64,000 nt of DNA from Flavobacteriales bacterium (GTDB taxonomy: Bacteria; Bacteroidota; Bacteroidia; Flavobacteriales_F; PHOS-HE28): assembly GCA_016699575.1 (NCBI GenBank), contig CP064979.1:3720001-3784000 (forward strand), read 5' to 3'. Of the stretch, positions 50,649 to 59,421 are shown in pieces (position 1 is the stretch's first letter; each line of letters begins with the position of its first letter). The position numbers and the translations under genes are program-made. The notes below the pieces were generated by a model. It had not been told where the DNA came from, searched no databases, and worked only from the letters and a program-made list of their open reading frames with translations.

Positions 50649-53084
50649 TCAGGGAAGGTGCACGCGGACAGCGGACCGGTCTCCATCGGGCCTGGTCACC
50701 GCAACGATGAATACACCGCTTCCACTGGCCAGTTCGATGCGTGCGCTAGACCCACTGGTCACTGTGGCGGTGAACGGGACCGCACGACCCAGCGCATCAG
50801 TAACGGTGATGGTGGCCGAATTGAACACATCCTGCCGCCCGTCACACTGCAGCAGCAAGGTAGCGCCGTCGGTCATGATGTTCAGGTTCTTCAACGCTGA
50901 AACCGGGTTGTCCTGCAAGGGCATCAGGACCGGCGGCGTGGTGTTCACCAAACGATGAACGATCAGGTCCCAGCCGCCACCGGAGACCGGTTGATGCACG
51001 CCGGGTGTAGTGGTCGCATCACCAAGCTCGTTCGCTCCCACCACTACAGCCGAAGTGCTGTTGGCGCCGAGGCCGATGGTAAAGAGATCGTGGTCGGGCA
51101 TGTAGCCTGCCCAGTTCTTCACGCCGCTGCTCGTGTATCCCGCCACGTAGGGTCCTGGCCCAACGGGGCCGAACGATCCGGGCGTGGCCTGCCCAGCGGA
51201 CATCCACTGGGAGGCGATCGCGTACCCTTGGTTCCCGAGTTTGACGATGCGCATCATGTGGTCCTCATCGCTTCCCCCGACGTAGGAGCCGAACAGGCGG
51301 GCCTTGGTGAAACGATCGAAAGCAACATGGAACCCGTCGGTCGTGCCACCGCTGTAAGCGGGTTGGTCGCAACCGGCGGTCGCGATGCCGATCGTGCTTG
51401 ATGTCTTTCCACACATGGCGAAGGTGTTCGTGCTGAGCCAGGTGACCCCCATGCCGAAGTCGTAGCCGGTTCCACCATAGTAGGTACTCCATGTTTTGGT
51501 GCCGGTTCCCGATCCGTTGTACAAGGCCATGAACGCGTCGTGGAGGCCATTGTAGCTGGCATCGTGCGAACCGGCCGTGGCGATACCACTGGCCGACATG
51601 GTAGTGCCCGAAACCACGAACTCGCTGTTGGCGAACCCTGCGGCCACGCCCGTTGCCCAGTCGTCGCCGCTTCCGCCGATGTAGGAGCCGAAGAGCCTTG
51701 CGCCGGTGGGGCTGAACCAGGCCACGAACCCGTCCATGCCGCCACCAAGGCTCACATCCGGGGCGCCCCTGGAGGCTATTCCGGATGGGGAGTTGGTTTG
51801 GCCCACCAGTGCCACGCGGCCGTTCATGGCCATGCTGGCGTCGTTCCCGCGGTCCAACGCACCACCGCCGTAGTACGTGCCCCATTGCCGCGTGCCGTTC
51901 GCGTTGAACAGCATTAGGAATGCATCGGATGTGCCGGTGAGCTGCGTTTTGTGCGCCCCTACGGATGCGATGCCCGAGGTGGAGAAGGTGTAACCTGAGA
52001 CCACCGCAAGACCTGCATCGTTCACATGGATGTTTCCCCATCCTTCGGATGATGCGCCACCGAAGTAGGTGCCCCAGACCCGGATGCCTGCGGGGGTGAG
52101 CTTGGCGATGAAACCATCCACATTCCCGTTGTAAGTGGCATCGTGGGTTCCGCTGGTGGCGATGTTGTTCGTGCTCGTCGTTTCGCCGGCGATGTAGGCG
52201 TTCCCGGCGTTGTCCATGGCCGCGCTCGCGTAGCCTTCGTTGCCGCTACCGCCGTAGTACGTGGCCCATTGGATTGTGGGGTCGATCACCAAAGTGCCTT
52301 CGATCCGCTCCTCCGCGATGAAGCCGAACGTGCCGTCCTCTCTGATCGAATAGCGCACTTCCACCGGCGACTTCTTCCGGCCGTTTTCCATCCAACTTTC
52401 CGGTATCAACTCTTCCATGGAACCATCAGACCAGGAAAACACCAACCTTCCCTTCAGGCTCTCGCTGATCCCCGCGCCTTCCACGTTGAAGCGCACATCG
52501 CTGATATCCCCACCGGGCCTTACGATCACATCGTACTTGAAACCTTCTTCACCGGCGATGCAACGCACATCGATGTTCGGCCATACCTCCGCATAGGTTA
52601 CGGTTGAATAGTGGCCTACGAACGTTGCGCCTCCTTCGCCGGTCACGTCCGTGTAGTAGTTGAGGTAGTCCTCGCTCTCGCCTTCAGCGATCATTTCTGC
52701 GTTGGGATTGCCGTTCGCAAAGCGCAGATCAATGCGGTGGAATTGGTAGGTGGCGGATGTTGCATCCGTAGTTGGACGATCCAGTTCAACTTCATGGATG
52801 CGATGGTCGGGATCGGCCTTTCTCCCCTCTCCTTCGGAGAGGGGTCGGGGGTGAGGTATCTGATACGTGTCGTACGAGAATCCATCACTGCGCAGTTGAA
52901 CGTTCATGCCCGCCCGGTTCAACAGGAACTTCACCGCCGGGTTGGGCTTGCGGTGCTGGTCGTGGATCTGCCCTTTGTTCTCGATGAAGCCTTCGTTGTA
53001 GGCGCACGTGGTAAGCGGCAGCAGTGCCAAAGCGGCGAGGACGAGGCATGCCAGAAGGTCAAGAGAGTCGTTTCGGCGTTCCAT
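50649..53084 (-). CDS. SBBP/DUF7948-like repeat protein with T9SS-type C-terminus
   Basis: 811 residues from ATG 53084, chosen for its signal peptide (LLACLVLAALALLPLTTCA); the frame is open 18 codons further. The N-terminal ENKGQIHDQHRKPN and VKFLLNRAGMNVQLRSDGF match the DUF7948 start found in Bacteroidota surface proteins. Six or more SBBP-type repeats follow, built on WATYYGGSGNEGYA and the GIATSGTHDATYNGN pattern. A T9SS-like C-terminus (VTDALGRAVPFTATV, SGVFIVAVTRP) ends the chain. A short palindromic repeat (52824-52844) lies in frame near residue 90. Probably a surface-exposed adhesive protein. Confidence 0.85.
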   Translation of the reverse strand: MERRNDSLDLLACLVLAALALLPLTTCAYNEGFIENKGQIHDQHRKPNPAVKFLLNRAGMNVQLRSDGFSYDTYQIPHPRPLSEGEGRKADPDHRIHEVELDRPTTDATSATYQFHRIDLRFANGNPNAEMIAEGESEDYLNYYTDVTGEGGATFVGHYSTVTYAEVWPNIDVRCIAGEEGFKYDVIVRPGGDISDVRFNVEGAGISESLKGRLVFSWSDGSMEELIPESWMENGRKKSPVEVRYSIREDGTFGFIAEERIEGTLVIDPTIQWATYYGGSGNEGYASAAMDNAGNAYIAGETTSTNNIATSGTHDATYNGNVDGFIAKLTPAGIRVWGTYFGGASSEGWGNIHVNDAGLAVVSGYTFSTSGIASVGAHKTQLTGTSDAFLMLFNANGTRQWGTYYGGGALDRGNDASMAMNGRVALVGQTNSPSGIASRGAPDVSLGGGMDGFVAWFSPTGARLFGSYIGGSGDDWATGVAAGFANSEFVVSGTTMSASGIATAGSHDASYNGLHDAFMALYNGSGTGTKTWSTYYGGTGYDFGMGVTWLSTNTFAMCGKTSSTIGIATAGCDQPAYSGGTTDGFHVAFDRFTKARLFGSYVGGSDEDHMMRIVKLGNQGYAIASQWMSAGQATPGSFGPVGPGPYVAGYTSSGVKNWAGYMPDHDLFTIGLGANSTSAVVVGANELGDATTTPGVHQPVSGGGWDLIVHRLVNTTPPVLMPLQDNPVSALKNLNIMTDGATLLLQCDGRQDVFNSATITVTDALGRAVPFTATVTSGSSARIELASGSGVFIVAVTRPDGDRSAVRVHLP
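52824..52844. repeat. REP-like palindrome inside a coding region
   Basis: CCCCTCTCC and GGAGAGGGG flank TTC, part of a longer stretch that in one reading frame encodes TPDPSPKERGE, a peptide seen widely in Bacteroidota genomes as a translated repeat element. Here it lies in frame inside the SBBP-repeat gene, where it codes for HPRPLSEGEGRK. Confidence 0.6.
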
Positions 53085-53173
53085 GGCTGTTGGTTCGGTG
53101 CCACGAAACAGGGCCCCCCGCACGAGTGAAACAAGCACAAGTGATCCAGAGGTCCATTCGTCGATTGAACGGT

Positions 53174-53914
53174 TCAGCCGGCCAAAGCCTTCAGCACATC
53201 CTCCTTTTTGCGCCTGCTGATCTCCACGCGCACGTTGTTCTTCAGCACCACATGCCCATCGTCCAAGTGGGTGATCCCGGCCTTGTTCACCAGCGTGCTG
53301 CGGTGCACGCGCAGGAAGCCGAGCGGCGCCAGCATGTCCTCGTAATCCTTCAGCGTGCGCGCGCTCACGAAGCGACGGCCATCCGTTGTGTGCAGCTCGG
53401 TGTAGTTGTCATCCGCTGTGCAATGGCTCAACTCCGCCGGCGATACGAAGTACGTGCGGTCGCCCGTGGTGAGGGTCAGCTTCATCGCGTGCTCGTCCGC
53501 AGCGCCGATGTTGTTCAGGAATTGCTGTTGCATGACCTGGCGCGCCGGAGCGTGGGGATGCGCGGCCCTGAACCGCTCCAGCGCCTGGGCCAGTTCGTCC
53601 GGTTGCACCGGTTTCAACAGATAGTCCAGCGCGCTGAAGCGGATGGCCTGCACCGCGTAACGTTCATAAGCCGTGCAGAAGATCACATCGAACGGCCAGG
53701 TCTCCATCCTCCGCAGCAGGTCGAAGCCCGTGCCACCGGGCATTTCCACGTCCAGGAAAACAAGCTGAGGGGAATGGCGTGCGATGGCCAGCAGGGCCTC
53801 CTGCACATTGGCGGCTTCCCCGTGCACCTGCACGTTCGGATGCGAGGATGAGAGCAACGTGCGGAGGTAGAGCCTGTTGTCCGCGCTGTCGTCCACGATC
53901 ACTGCGTTGATCAT
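53174..53914 (-). CDS. LytTR family response regulator, second system
   Basis: 246 residues from ATG 53914. Receiver (1-125): D9/D10 in VIVDDS, phosphoacceptor in VFLDVEMPGGTGFD, T in FCTAYERYA and K in YLLKPVQ. LytTR domain (about 145-246): CTADDNYTELHTTDGRRFVSAR and FLRVHRSTLVNKAGI. It follows the giant repeat-protein gene on the same strand and lies close to the divergent LytS-type kinase at 56815; together they probably form the second LytS/LytTR system. Paired 20-bp repeats between the repeat protein and the kinase are candidate binding sites. Confidence 0.95.
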   Translation of the reverse strand: MINAVIVDDSADNRLYLRTLLSSSHPNVQVHGEAANVQEALLAIARHSPQLVFLDVEMPGGTGFDLLRRMETWPFDVIFCTAYERYAVQAIRFSALDYLLKPVQPDELAQALERFRAAHPHAPARQVMQQQFLNNIGAADEHAMKLTLTTGDRTYFVSPAELSHCTADDNYTELHTTDGRRFVSARTLKDYEDMLAPLGFLRVHRSTLVNKAGITHLDDGHVVLKNNVRVEISRRKKEDVLKALAG

Positions 53915-54021
53915 CGTTGCCCTGTCCCGTGCCTTGCTTGCGGGAGTGTGGGCAAGATAGACGACCCGCAGCACGCGATCGCCGCGCACCAGGAACATCG
54001 GCTGGCGCGGGGCGGCCCTGA

Positions 54022-56700
54022 TCATTCCTCGTACGTGATGAGGATCTTCACCGGTTTGCTCAGGATGTTACCGCTGTTCGCTGTTTGGTTGATGAGCACG
54101 ATGTTGGTCGCGTTGGTGATCACGCTGAAGGTGTAACCCGGGAGGTTGATGTACGAGTCCGGGATCCAAGCGTTGGCCGTGTATTCCAGCAGGACTTCCA
54201 CCGCCAGGATCTTCGCCACGCTGAGCCCGTGCGGAATGGCCACGCTAGCGCCCTGTGTTGCCGCGCTGGTACCGGTGAGCTTCAGCATCTTGACGGCCGG
54301 AGCGTTGCTGCCGAGCATGGTAAAACCGTTCACCTCCAGTTCGGCGGCGGGGGCCGTAACACCGATGCCTACGTGTACGGCATCGGCACCTGTGCCGCCC
54401 AGCACCATGCTGTTATTGGCGGTCACTTGCGCGTTGTGTCCGATGGCAGCAGAGCGGGTCAGCGCGGCCGTGCCAGCCGCACCAAAGCCCAGGTAGGTGT
54501 TCTTCGTGCCGGTTGTGGTGGTTACCCCCGCGAAACGGCCGAGGAATGTGTTGTCCGATCCAGTGGTGCAGACCAATCCGGCGCTGGTCCCGATCATGGT
54601 GTTCGATCCTCCGGTCGTGTTGGCTATTCCGGCAGCGGAGCCTAGCATAGTGTTCCCGTTGCCTGTTGTGTTCGCTCCGCCCGTGAACGCACCTACGAAC
54701 GTGTTGTCAGCGGCTGTTGTGTTGCCGTTGCCTGCGCTGATGCCCACGAACGTGTTCCAATTGCCGGTGGAAGTCGCCATGCCGGATCGGTGTCCAACGA
54801 AGGTGTTTCCCACGGCCGTTGTGTTCGTGAAACCCGCGCTGTCGCCCACGAATGTGTTCGCGAACCCTGTTGTGTTGTTGCGTCCCGCCCAGTACCCGAG
54901 CAGCGTGTTCCCGTATCCGGTGGTGTTGAAGCGGCCGCTTTCGGATCCCAGGAAGGCGTGTCCCGTGGTGGTAGTGACCGAGGCGCCGCTGTTGCGCCCG
55001 ATGAACGTGTTGCCGGAAGCCGAAGTGTTGTTGGTGCCCGCCGAACGGCCGAGGAAGGTGTTGTTGTTGCCGTCCACGTTCTCGTTGCCGCAACCGTAGC
55101 CCAGGAACGTATTGTCGCTGCCTGTTGTGTTCAGGTATCCGCTTTGCTGGCCCGCGAACGTGTTCCCTGCCCCGGTGGTGTTGTAGTAGCCGCTGATGTG
55201 CCCTACGAAGGTGTTGTTGGAGGCCGTGTTCGTGTAACCGGCGCCCGTGCCCAACATGGTGTTGTTGCTGCCCGTGATGTTCTGCCTTCCGCTCACTGTG
55301 CCGAGGTAAGTGTTGTTCTGGGCGGTGGTACCGTTCTCGCCGCTCGACATGCCGATGTAGGTGTTCGCTGTGGCCGTGGTGCTCGCAAAGCCGCTGCTTT
55401 TGCCCACGAAGGTGTTGTTGGCACCGGTGGTGTTGGATGCACCTGCATTCTGGCCCACATAGGTGTTGTCGGGCCCCGTGGTGTTGCTCGCGCCGCTCGA
55501 GACTCCCACGAACGTGTTCCGGGTGCCGGTGCTGTTCTCATCCCCACTGCTCCAGCCGATGAAGGTGTTGTCGATGCCCGTCGTGTTGAGCAGTCCGCTG
55601 GAGTAGCCCATGAAGGTGTTGCGGAACCCCGTGGTATTGCTGGCGCCTGATTGCCCGCCCACGAACGTGTTCATCAGGCCGGTGGTATTGCTGGTTCCAG
55701 CAACGGCCCCCACAAAGGTGTTGCCGTTGGCCGTGGTGTTCGCTTGGCCCGTGTTCCTGCCGATGAACGTGTTCTGCGCACCGGTCGTGTTGGACTGACC
55801 GGCGTTGTTGCCCATGAACGTGTTGTTGCTTCCGGTGGTGTTGTTGGCACCGGCGGAAAAACCGAAGAAGCTGTTCTCCGCTCCCGTGGTGTTGTCTTCT
55901 CCGCTCAGAGCGCCAACGAATGTGCTGCTGCTCGAGGTGTTCACCAGACCCGCGTTCTGGCCAACAAGCACATTGTTGCTCCCTGCCGCCCCGTTCCTTC
56001 CCGCTTGTGCGCCCACGAACGTATTGTTCGCTCCGACAGCATTGTTGCGTCCTGTTTCAAAGCCCAAGAGCGTATTGTTGGAACCCGAAGCGCTCGATCC
56101 GCTGTAGAAACCCATGTACGTGTTGTTGGAACCGACCGTGGCCGACGCACCGCTCGCCAAGCCTACCATGGTGTTTTGTATCCCACTGGTAACTCCGGAT
56201 CCCGTTTGGTGTCCGATGAAGGTGTTGAAGTAGCCTGTGTTCAGCGGTGTGGCGGTGTTGTAGCCCAGTGCCACGATCCCGTTCGTTGGGTCGATGATCC
56301 CGCTGGGGACGTTGACCGTGCGGAAGCGCAGCGGTTGGTTGTCCGTCGTTCCGATGAAGTTCACCGCCGGGTTGGTACCTGCGTTACCCGTGAGCCCCCA
56401 GCCGGCCGCGCCGGTGGAAAGGGTCACCCAGATGGTTCCATCGAAGTACCAGAAGCCCTGAGTGTTCGTGTCGTACACCAGCAGACCGGTCGCGGGTGCG
56501 GGGATGGCCGTGCGTTCCGCGCTGGTCATGCGCGGGATCAGCAGGCCGCGCTTCGTGCCTGCGATGGCGCTCACATCGATGTCCAACAACGCGGATGGAT
56601 CGGGCGAAGCCCCGTCCACGTTGATGCCGATGTTCTGGGCCATGGCTGCGGTGGTGGCCAGCAGGAACATTGCAAGAGCTGAGCAACGAGGCATGGGCAT
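54022..56700 (-). CDS. Giant beta-strand-repeat surface protein between LytTR and LytS genes
   Basis: 892 residues from ATG 56700 (ATG 56694 also possible), with signal peptide SALAMFLLATTAAMAQ. The start after it (NIGINVDGASPDPSALLDID, then GTKRGLLIPRMTSAERTAI) is the same as in the 28490 protein. About 40 repeats follow of 14-16 residues, each NTFxGxxAGxxNTTG, predicting a long YadA-head-like beta-roll. The C-terminus (SVAIPHGLSVAKILAVEVLLEY, then PDSYINLPGYTFSVI and KILITYEE) differs from that of the paralogue. No T9SS domain. It is transcribed toward the LytTR gene and away from the kinase, whose start is 114 bases off. Confidence 0.87.
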   Translation of the reverse strand: MPMPRCSALAMFLLATTAAMAQNIGINVDGASPDPSALLDIDVSAIAGTKRGLLIPRMTSAERTAIPAPATGLLVYDTNTQGFWYFDGTIWVTLSTGAAGWGLTGNAGTNPAVNFIGTTDNQPLRFRTVNVPSGIIDPTNGIVALGYNTATPLNTGYFNTFIGHQTGSGVTSGIQNTMVGLASGASATVGSNNTYMGFYSGSSASGSNNTLLGFETGRNNAVGANNTFVGAQAGRNGAAGSNNVLVGQNAGLVNTSSSSTFVGALSGEDNTTGAENSFFGFSAGANNTTGSNNTFMGNNAGQSNTTGAQNTFIGRNTGQANTTANGNTFVGAVAGTSNTTGLMNTFVGGQSGASNTTGFRNTFMGYSSGLLNTTGIDNTFIGWSSGDENSTGTRNTFVGVSSGASNTTGPDNTYVGQNAGASNTTGANNTFVGKSSGFASTTATANTYIGMSSGENGTTAQNNTYLGTVSGRQNITGSNNTMLGTGAGYTNTASNNTFVGHISGYYNTTGAGNTFAGQQSGYLNTTGSDNTFLGYGCGNENVDGNNNTFLGRSAGTNNTSASGNTFIGRNSGASVTTTTGHAFLGSESGRFNTTGYGNTLLGYWAGRNNTTGFANTFVGDSAGFTNTTAVGNTFVGHRSGMATSTGNWNTFVGISAGNGNTTAADNTFVGAFTGGANTTGNGNTMLGSAAGIANTTGGSNTMIGTSAGLVCTTGSDNTFLGRFAGVTTTTGTKNTYLGFGAAGTAALTRSAAIGHNAQVTANNSMVLGGTGADAVHVGIGVTAPAAELEVNGFTMLGSNAPAVKMLKLTGTSAATQGASVAIPHGLSVAKILAVEVLLEYTANAWIPDSYINLPGYTFSVITNATNIVLINQTANSGNILSKPVKILITYEE

Positions 56701-56715
56701 GCGCGGTTTTGTGGT

Positions 56716-56785
56716 GCAAGGCTCCGGCGTTCGGCACGCGGTGGAAAGCGCGATCGAGCAAGCGGAGCGATCCGCGAGGGAGCGG
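56716..56785 (-). promoter_or_regulatory. Class B operator in the divergent repeat-protein/kinase region
   Basis: On the minus strand CCGCTCCCTCG (56785-56775) and CCGCTTGCTCG (56765-56755) are 20 bp apart. After 30 more bases comes a -7-like GAGCCTTGC (56724-56716), 15 bases before ATG 56700. The arrangement equals that at 50578-50647. It lies in the shared region with the kinase promoter (56801-56808), so both genes could be affected. Confidence 0.6.
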
Positions 56786-56800
56786 CGAAGGGGCCGCGTG

Positions 56801-56808
56801 TACTTTGC
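56801..56808 (+). promoter_or_regulatory. -7-like element for the LytS-type kinase gene
   Basis: TACTTTGC is TAnnTTTGC with one base missing, six bases before ATG 56815; near-leaderless. Confidence 0.5.
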
Positions 56809-56814
56809 GGCTCC

Positions 56815-58665
56815 ATGCGCCGCCTGCGTTCCCCACTGGTCTTCTGCATCATCTTCTTTTCTGTAGTTGTGGTGTCCGCACAGGAGGCACCGGACACTGC
56901 AGTAAGCAATGCCCGCGCACGGGCCTCGCACGCAGCGTCAGCGGAACGCTCCGCGGCCTTCAGTGCCTTGAGCATGGCCTGCATCAAGGCCGGTAGAAGC
57001 ACTGAGGCTTGGGCTGCAGCCGATACGGCTGTTTCCTTCGCGCAAGGCGACAGTGCCAAGGCCGAGTGCCTGCTCCAACGGGCGCTGGCAGCCGATTACG
57101 ATGGTCGCACCGGACCCGGGCTCGCCGATGCGCAGCAAGCCATCGACATCGCGCACCGCATACCATCGCTTCGCTTGGAGCTCGCGGGCCTCTTCCGCTG
57201 CCAGAGCCTTCATTTGAACGTCCGCAACTTCGAGCGGTCGCGCGATTATGGCATGCGCTGGCTCAATACCGCCGGTGCGGCCCCGGACATCAACGTACTG
57301 AAGAAGGTGCTCAACAACCTCGGCAGTGCGTTCTACCAAGAAGCCCGACCGGACAGCGCTGAAGCGTATTACCAGCGGATCCTGGAGGTGATCGCCCCGG
57401 ACGATGCGGTCTTCAGGAACATGGCCCTCGCGAACCTGGCCAATGTGTACACGGAACGGGGCGAGTACGATCGGGCCTTGGCAATGATGGACTCCACCAG
57501 CACAACCCTTGCAGGCAGCTCGCCGAACACCACGTTCGGCGTGCTGACCACACGCGGCTATATCCTGCACAGTGCCAAGCGCTACGCGGAGAGCAACCTG
57601 TACTTCGATAGTGCGCTCGCCCTGAACCGTGCCGAGCTGAAGGACATCGCCAAGACGGTGGAGTGCCTAGGGTTCCTGGCGGACAACCATGCCGCGCTCT
57701 CCGACTACGAGCAGGGCTTCAATTATCTGCGGCAGCTGGAGTTCGCCCAGGACAGCCTCAACCAGCAGAACGCGAACGATAAGATCCTCGCGCTCGAAGA
57801 GGGCTTCCAGGCCGATCTGCGCAAGCGCGACATTGAACTGCTCACCGCCAGCAACGCCGAGAAAGCGGAACGTATCAAACGGAAAGACCAGTTGCTCTAT
57901 GCGAGCATCATCGGTGTGGCACTGGCCCTCATTGCCTCAGCGCTCTTCTACCGCAACTACCGCCAGAAACGCAAGCACGCCGATCTGCTCGCCGGGTTGA
58001 ACAGAACCCTGGAGGGCCAGAAGAACGAGATCGAGGAGATCAACCGCCTGCTGCAACTGAAGGTGCTGCGCACACAGATGAACCCGCACTTCATCTACAA
58101 CAGCCTTAGTGCGATCGCTGCTCTAACGCAGAAGGGAGAGCAGGCGCAGGCACTCGCCTACCTGCAAGGCTTCGCGCGTCTGTTGCGCCAGGTGCTCGAC
58201 CACAGTGTAGCAGACCGTGTGCCCCTGAGCGAGGAGATCGACTTCCTCCGGCAGTATCTCAAATTGGAATCCCTACGCTTCGAGGGCGGGATCAATTACA
58301 CAGTGGATGCCGACACTGCCTTGCTCGATGATGACGCTGATGTGCCGGCGCTGCTCGTGCAGCCTTTCGTGGAGAATGCTGTATGGCACGGCCTGGCGTA
58401 CCGGGAAGGCGAGAAACGTCTCTCAGTGCGGTTCGTGCAGTCGAACGGATCCATCCGCTGCACCGTGGAAGACAACGGTATGGGCCGTGCGTTCAACCCT
58501 GGACCCAAGCCCGGTGGCCACAAGAGCGTGGGCGTGCAACTCACCAACGAACGCCTTCAATTGCTTTCGTTCCGCCTGGGCCAGGAGGGAAGGGCGGAGT
58601 ACGAGGACCTGGTTGGACCGGACGAGCGACCGGGCGGCACACGGGTGGTGCTGCACCTCCACTGA
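56815..58665 (+). CDS. TPR-containing LytS-type sensor histidine kinase
   Basis: 616 residues. Signal or anchor segment (SPLVFCIIFFSVVVVSAQ), then TPR-like helical repeats in the periplasm (about 90-330, e.g. YYQRILEVIAPDDAVFRNMAL), one transmembrane helix (about 355-380, ASIIGVALALIASALFY), a coiled linker and the His_kinase domain: MNPHFIYNSLSAIAALTQ (near 420) with the phosphoacceptor histidine, LVQPFVENAVWHGLAYR and VEDNGMGRAF in the ATPase part. The start is six bases after a -7-like element. Divergent from the giant repeat gene and presumably partner of the LytTR regulator at 53174. The signal sensed is unknown. Confidence 0.93.
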   Translation: MRRLRSPLVFCIIFFSVVVVSAQEAPDTAVSNARARASHAASAERSAAFSALSMACIKAGRSTEAWAAADTAVSFAQGDSAKAECLLQRALAADYDGRTGPGLADAQQAIDIAHRIPSLRLELAGLFRCQSLHLNVRNFERSRDYGMRWLNTAGAAPDINVLKKVLNNLGSAFYQEARPDSAEAYYQRILEVIAPDDAVFRNMALANLANVYTERGEYDRALAMMDSTSTTLAGSSPNTTFGVLTTRGYILHSAKRYAESNLYFDSALALNRAELKDIAKTVECLGFLADNHAALSDYEQGFNYLRQLEFAQDSLNQQNANDKILALEEGFQADLRKRDIELLTASNAEKAERIKRKDQLLYASIIGVALALIASALFYRNYRQKRKHADLLAGLNRTLEGQKNEIEEINRLLQLKVLRTQMNPHFIYNSLSAIAALTQKGEQAQALAYLQGFARLLRQVLDHSVADRVPLSEEIDFLRQYLKLESLRFEGGINYTVDADTALLDDDADVPALLVQPFVENAVWHGLAYREGEKRLSVRFVQSNGSIRCTVEDNGMGRAFNPGPKPGGHKSVGVQLTNERLQLLSFRLGQEGRAEYEDLVGPDERPGGTRVVLHLH

Positions 58666-58756
58666 CCAACGCCCCGGTGTTCATCGCTGCTACGCGCTGT
58701 GCAGGCGTTGAAGCAGGCCATGTCCATTGGACCGCTGCGGTAATGAATGCGCAGGA

Positions 58757-58833
58757 GGGAGGAGGGAATGGAGAATGGTGGATGAAGAATGTAGAATGAA
58801 CAATGAGCAATGAGCAATGGGCAATGAGCAAGG
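58757..58833 (+). repeat. GAATG/CAATGAG-type simple repeat tract
   Basis: A stretch of imperfect short repeats (GGAATGGAGAATGG, then CAATGAGCAATGAGCAATGG) between the kinase gene and the GNAT gene. Similar tracts occur widely in Bacteroidota intergenic DNA. It may be a minisatellite or the remnant of a REP-like element. Confidence 0.55.
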
Positions 58834-58838
58834 CAACC

Positions 58839-59258
58839 CTACACCGGCCGCATGAAGTGATAACCGCGCTTCACGAAGCCCTGGCGCTCGTAGAAGCCGT
58901 GGGCCGCGGAGTTGTCCAGGTAGGCATCGAGCATCACGTGGCGGCAGCCTTCGCGTTCGGCGATGCGCACGAGTTCATCCACCAGCAAGCGGCCCACACC
59001 CTGCGACCGGTAGGGCCCGTCAACCATGAAGTTGTCGATCTCCAGGTAGCGACCACTGTAGAGCTTGTGGCCGATCCAAAAGCCGCTGAGGCCCGCGCAA
59101 CGCACGTCATCGAACGCGGCCAGCATGGCGTAGTGGTGGGGCACCATGGCGCGCAACAGCTCGGCGTAGGTCGCGGCTGTGAGGGAGGGCGTCAACTGCT
59201 GCACCAAGGGCAGGTGCGGGACCATGTCGGGCACGGTGGTGAGGACGCGGAGGTGCAT
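58839..59258 (-). CDS. GNAT family N-acetyltransferase
   Basis: 139 residues. The acetyl-CoA-binding loop is GPYRSQGVGRLLVDELVRIAE (R-x-x-G-x-G/A type) near residue 80, followed by HVMLDAYLDNSAAHGFYERQGF, the GNAT C-terminal strand and helix. Cytoplasmic enzyme that moves an acetyl group to an amine; substrate unknown. A strong -7-like TTCTTTTGC (59263-59271) ends four bases before the ATG. Confidence 0.88.
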   Translation of the reverse strand: MHLRVLTTVPDMVPHLPLVQQLTPSLTAATYAELLRAMVPHHYAMLAAFDDVRCAGLSGFWIGHKLYSGRYLEIDNFMVDGPYRSQGVGRLLVDELVRIAEREGCRHVMLDAYLDNSAAHGFYERQGFVKRGYHFMRPV

Positions 59259-59262
59259 GGTC

Positions 59263-59271
59263 GCAAAAGAA
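59263..59271 (-). promoter_or_regulatory. -7-like element abutting the GNAT start codon
   Basis: TTCTTTTGC on the minus strand, 8/9 to TAnnTTTGC, four bases before ATG 59258. Confidence 0.55.
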
Positions 59272-59421
59272 GCGGGTCCGAGATCGGCACGGGCTGCATA
59301 TTGTTCGAGGCCTGCTTGATGTGAAAAGGGTTAAGGTGTGCACATATGGACGGGTACGAGCGGTGGCCCGCCCGGAGCAGCGAAGTACCATCGGAACGCA
59401 TCTACCCCGGAAACCGACTTC

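Noticed and set aside
54022..56700. Regular spacing of repeated short motifs resembling a CRISPR array
   Set aside because: The repeats are codons of a continuous beta-strand-repeat protein with signal peptide; units vary and no conserved 20-40-bp repeat with unique spacers is present.
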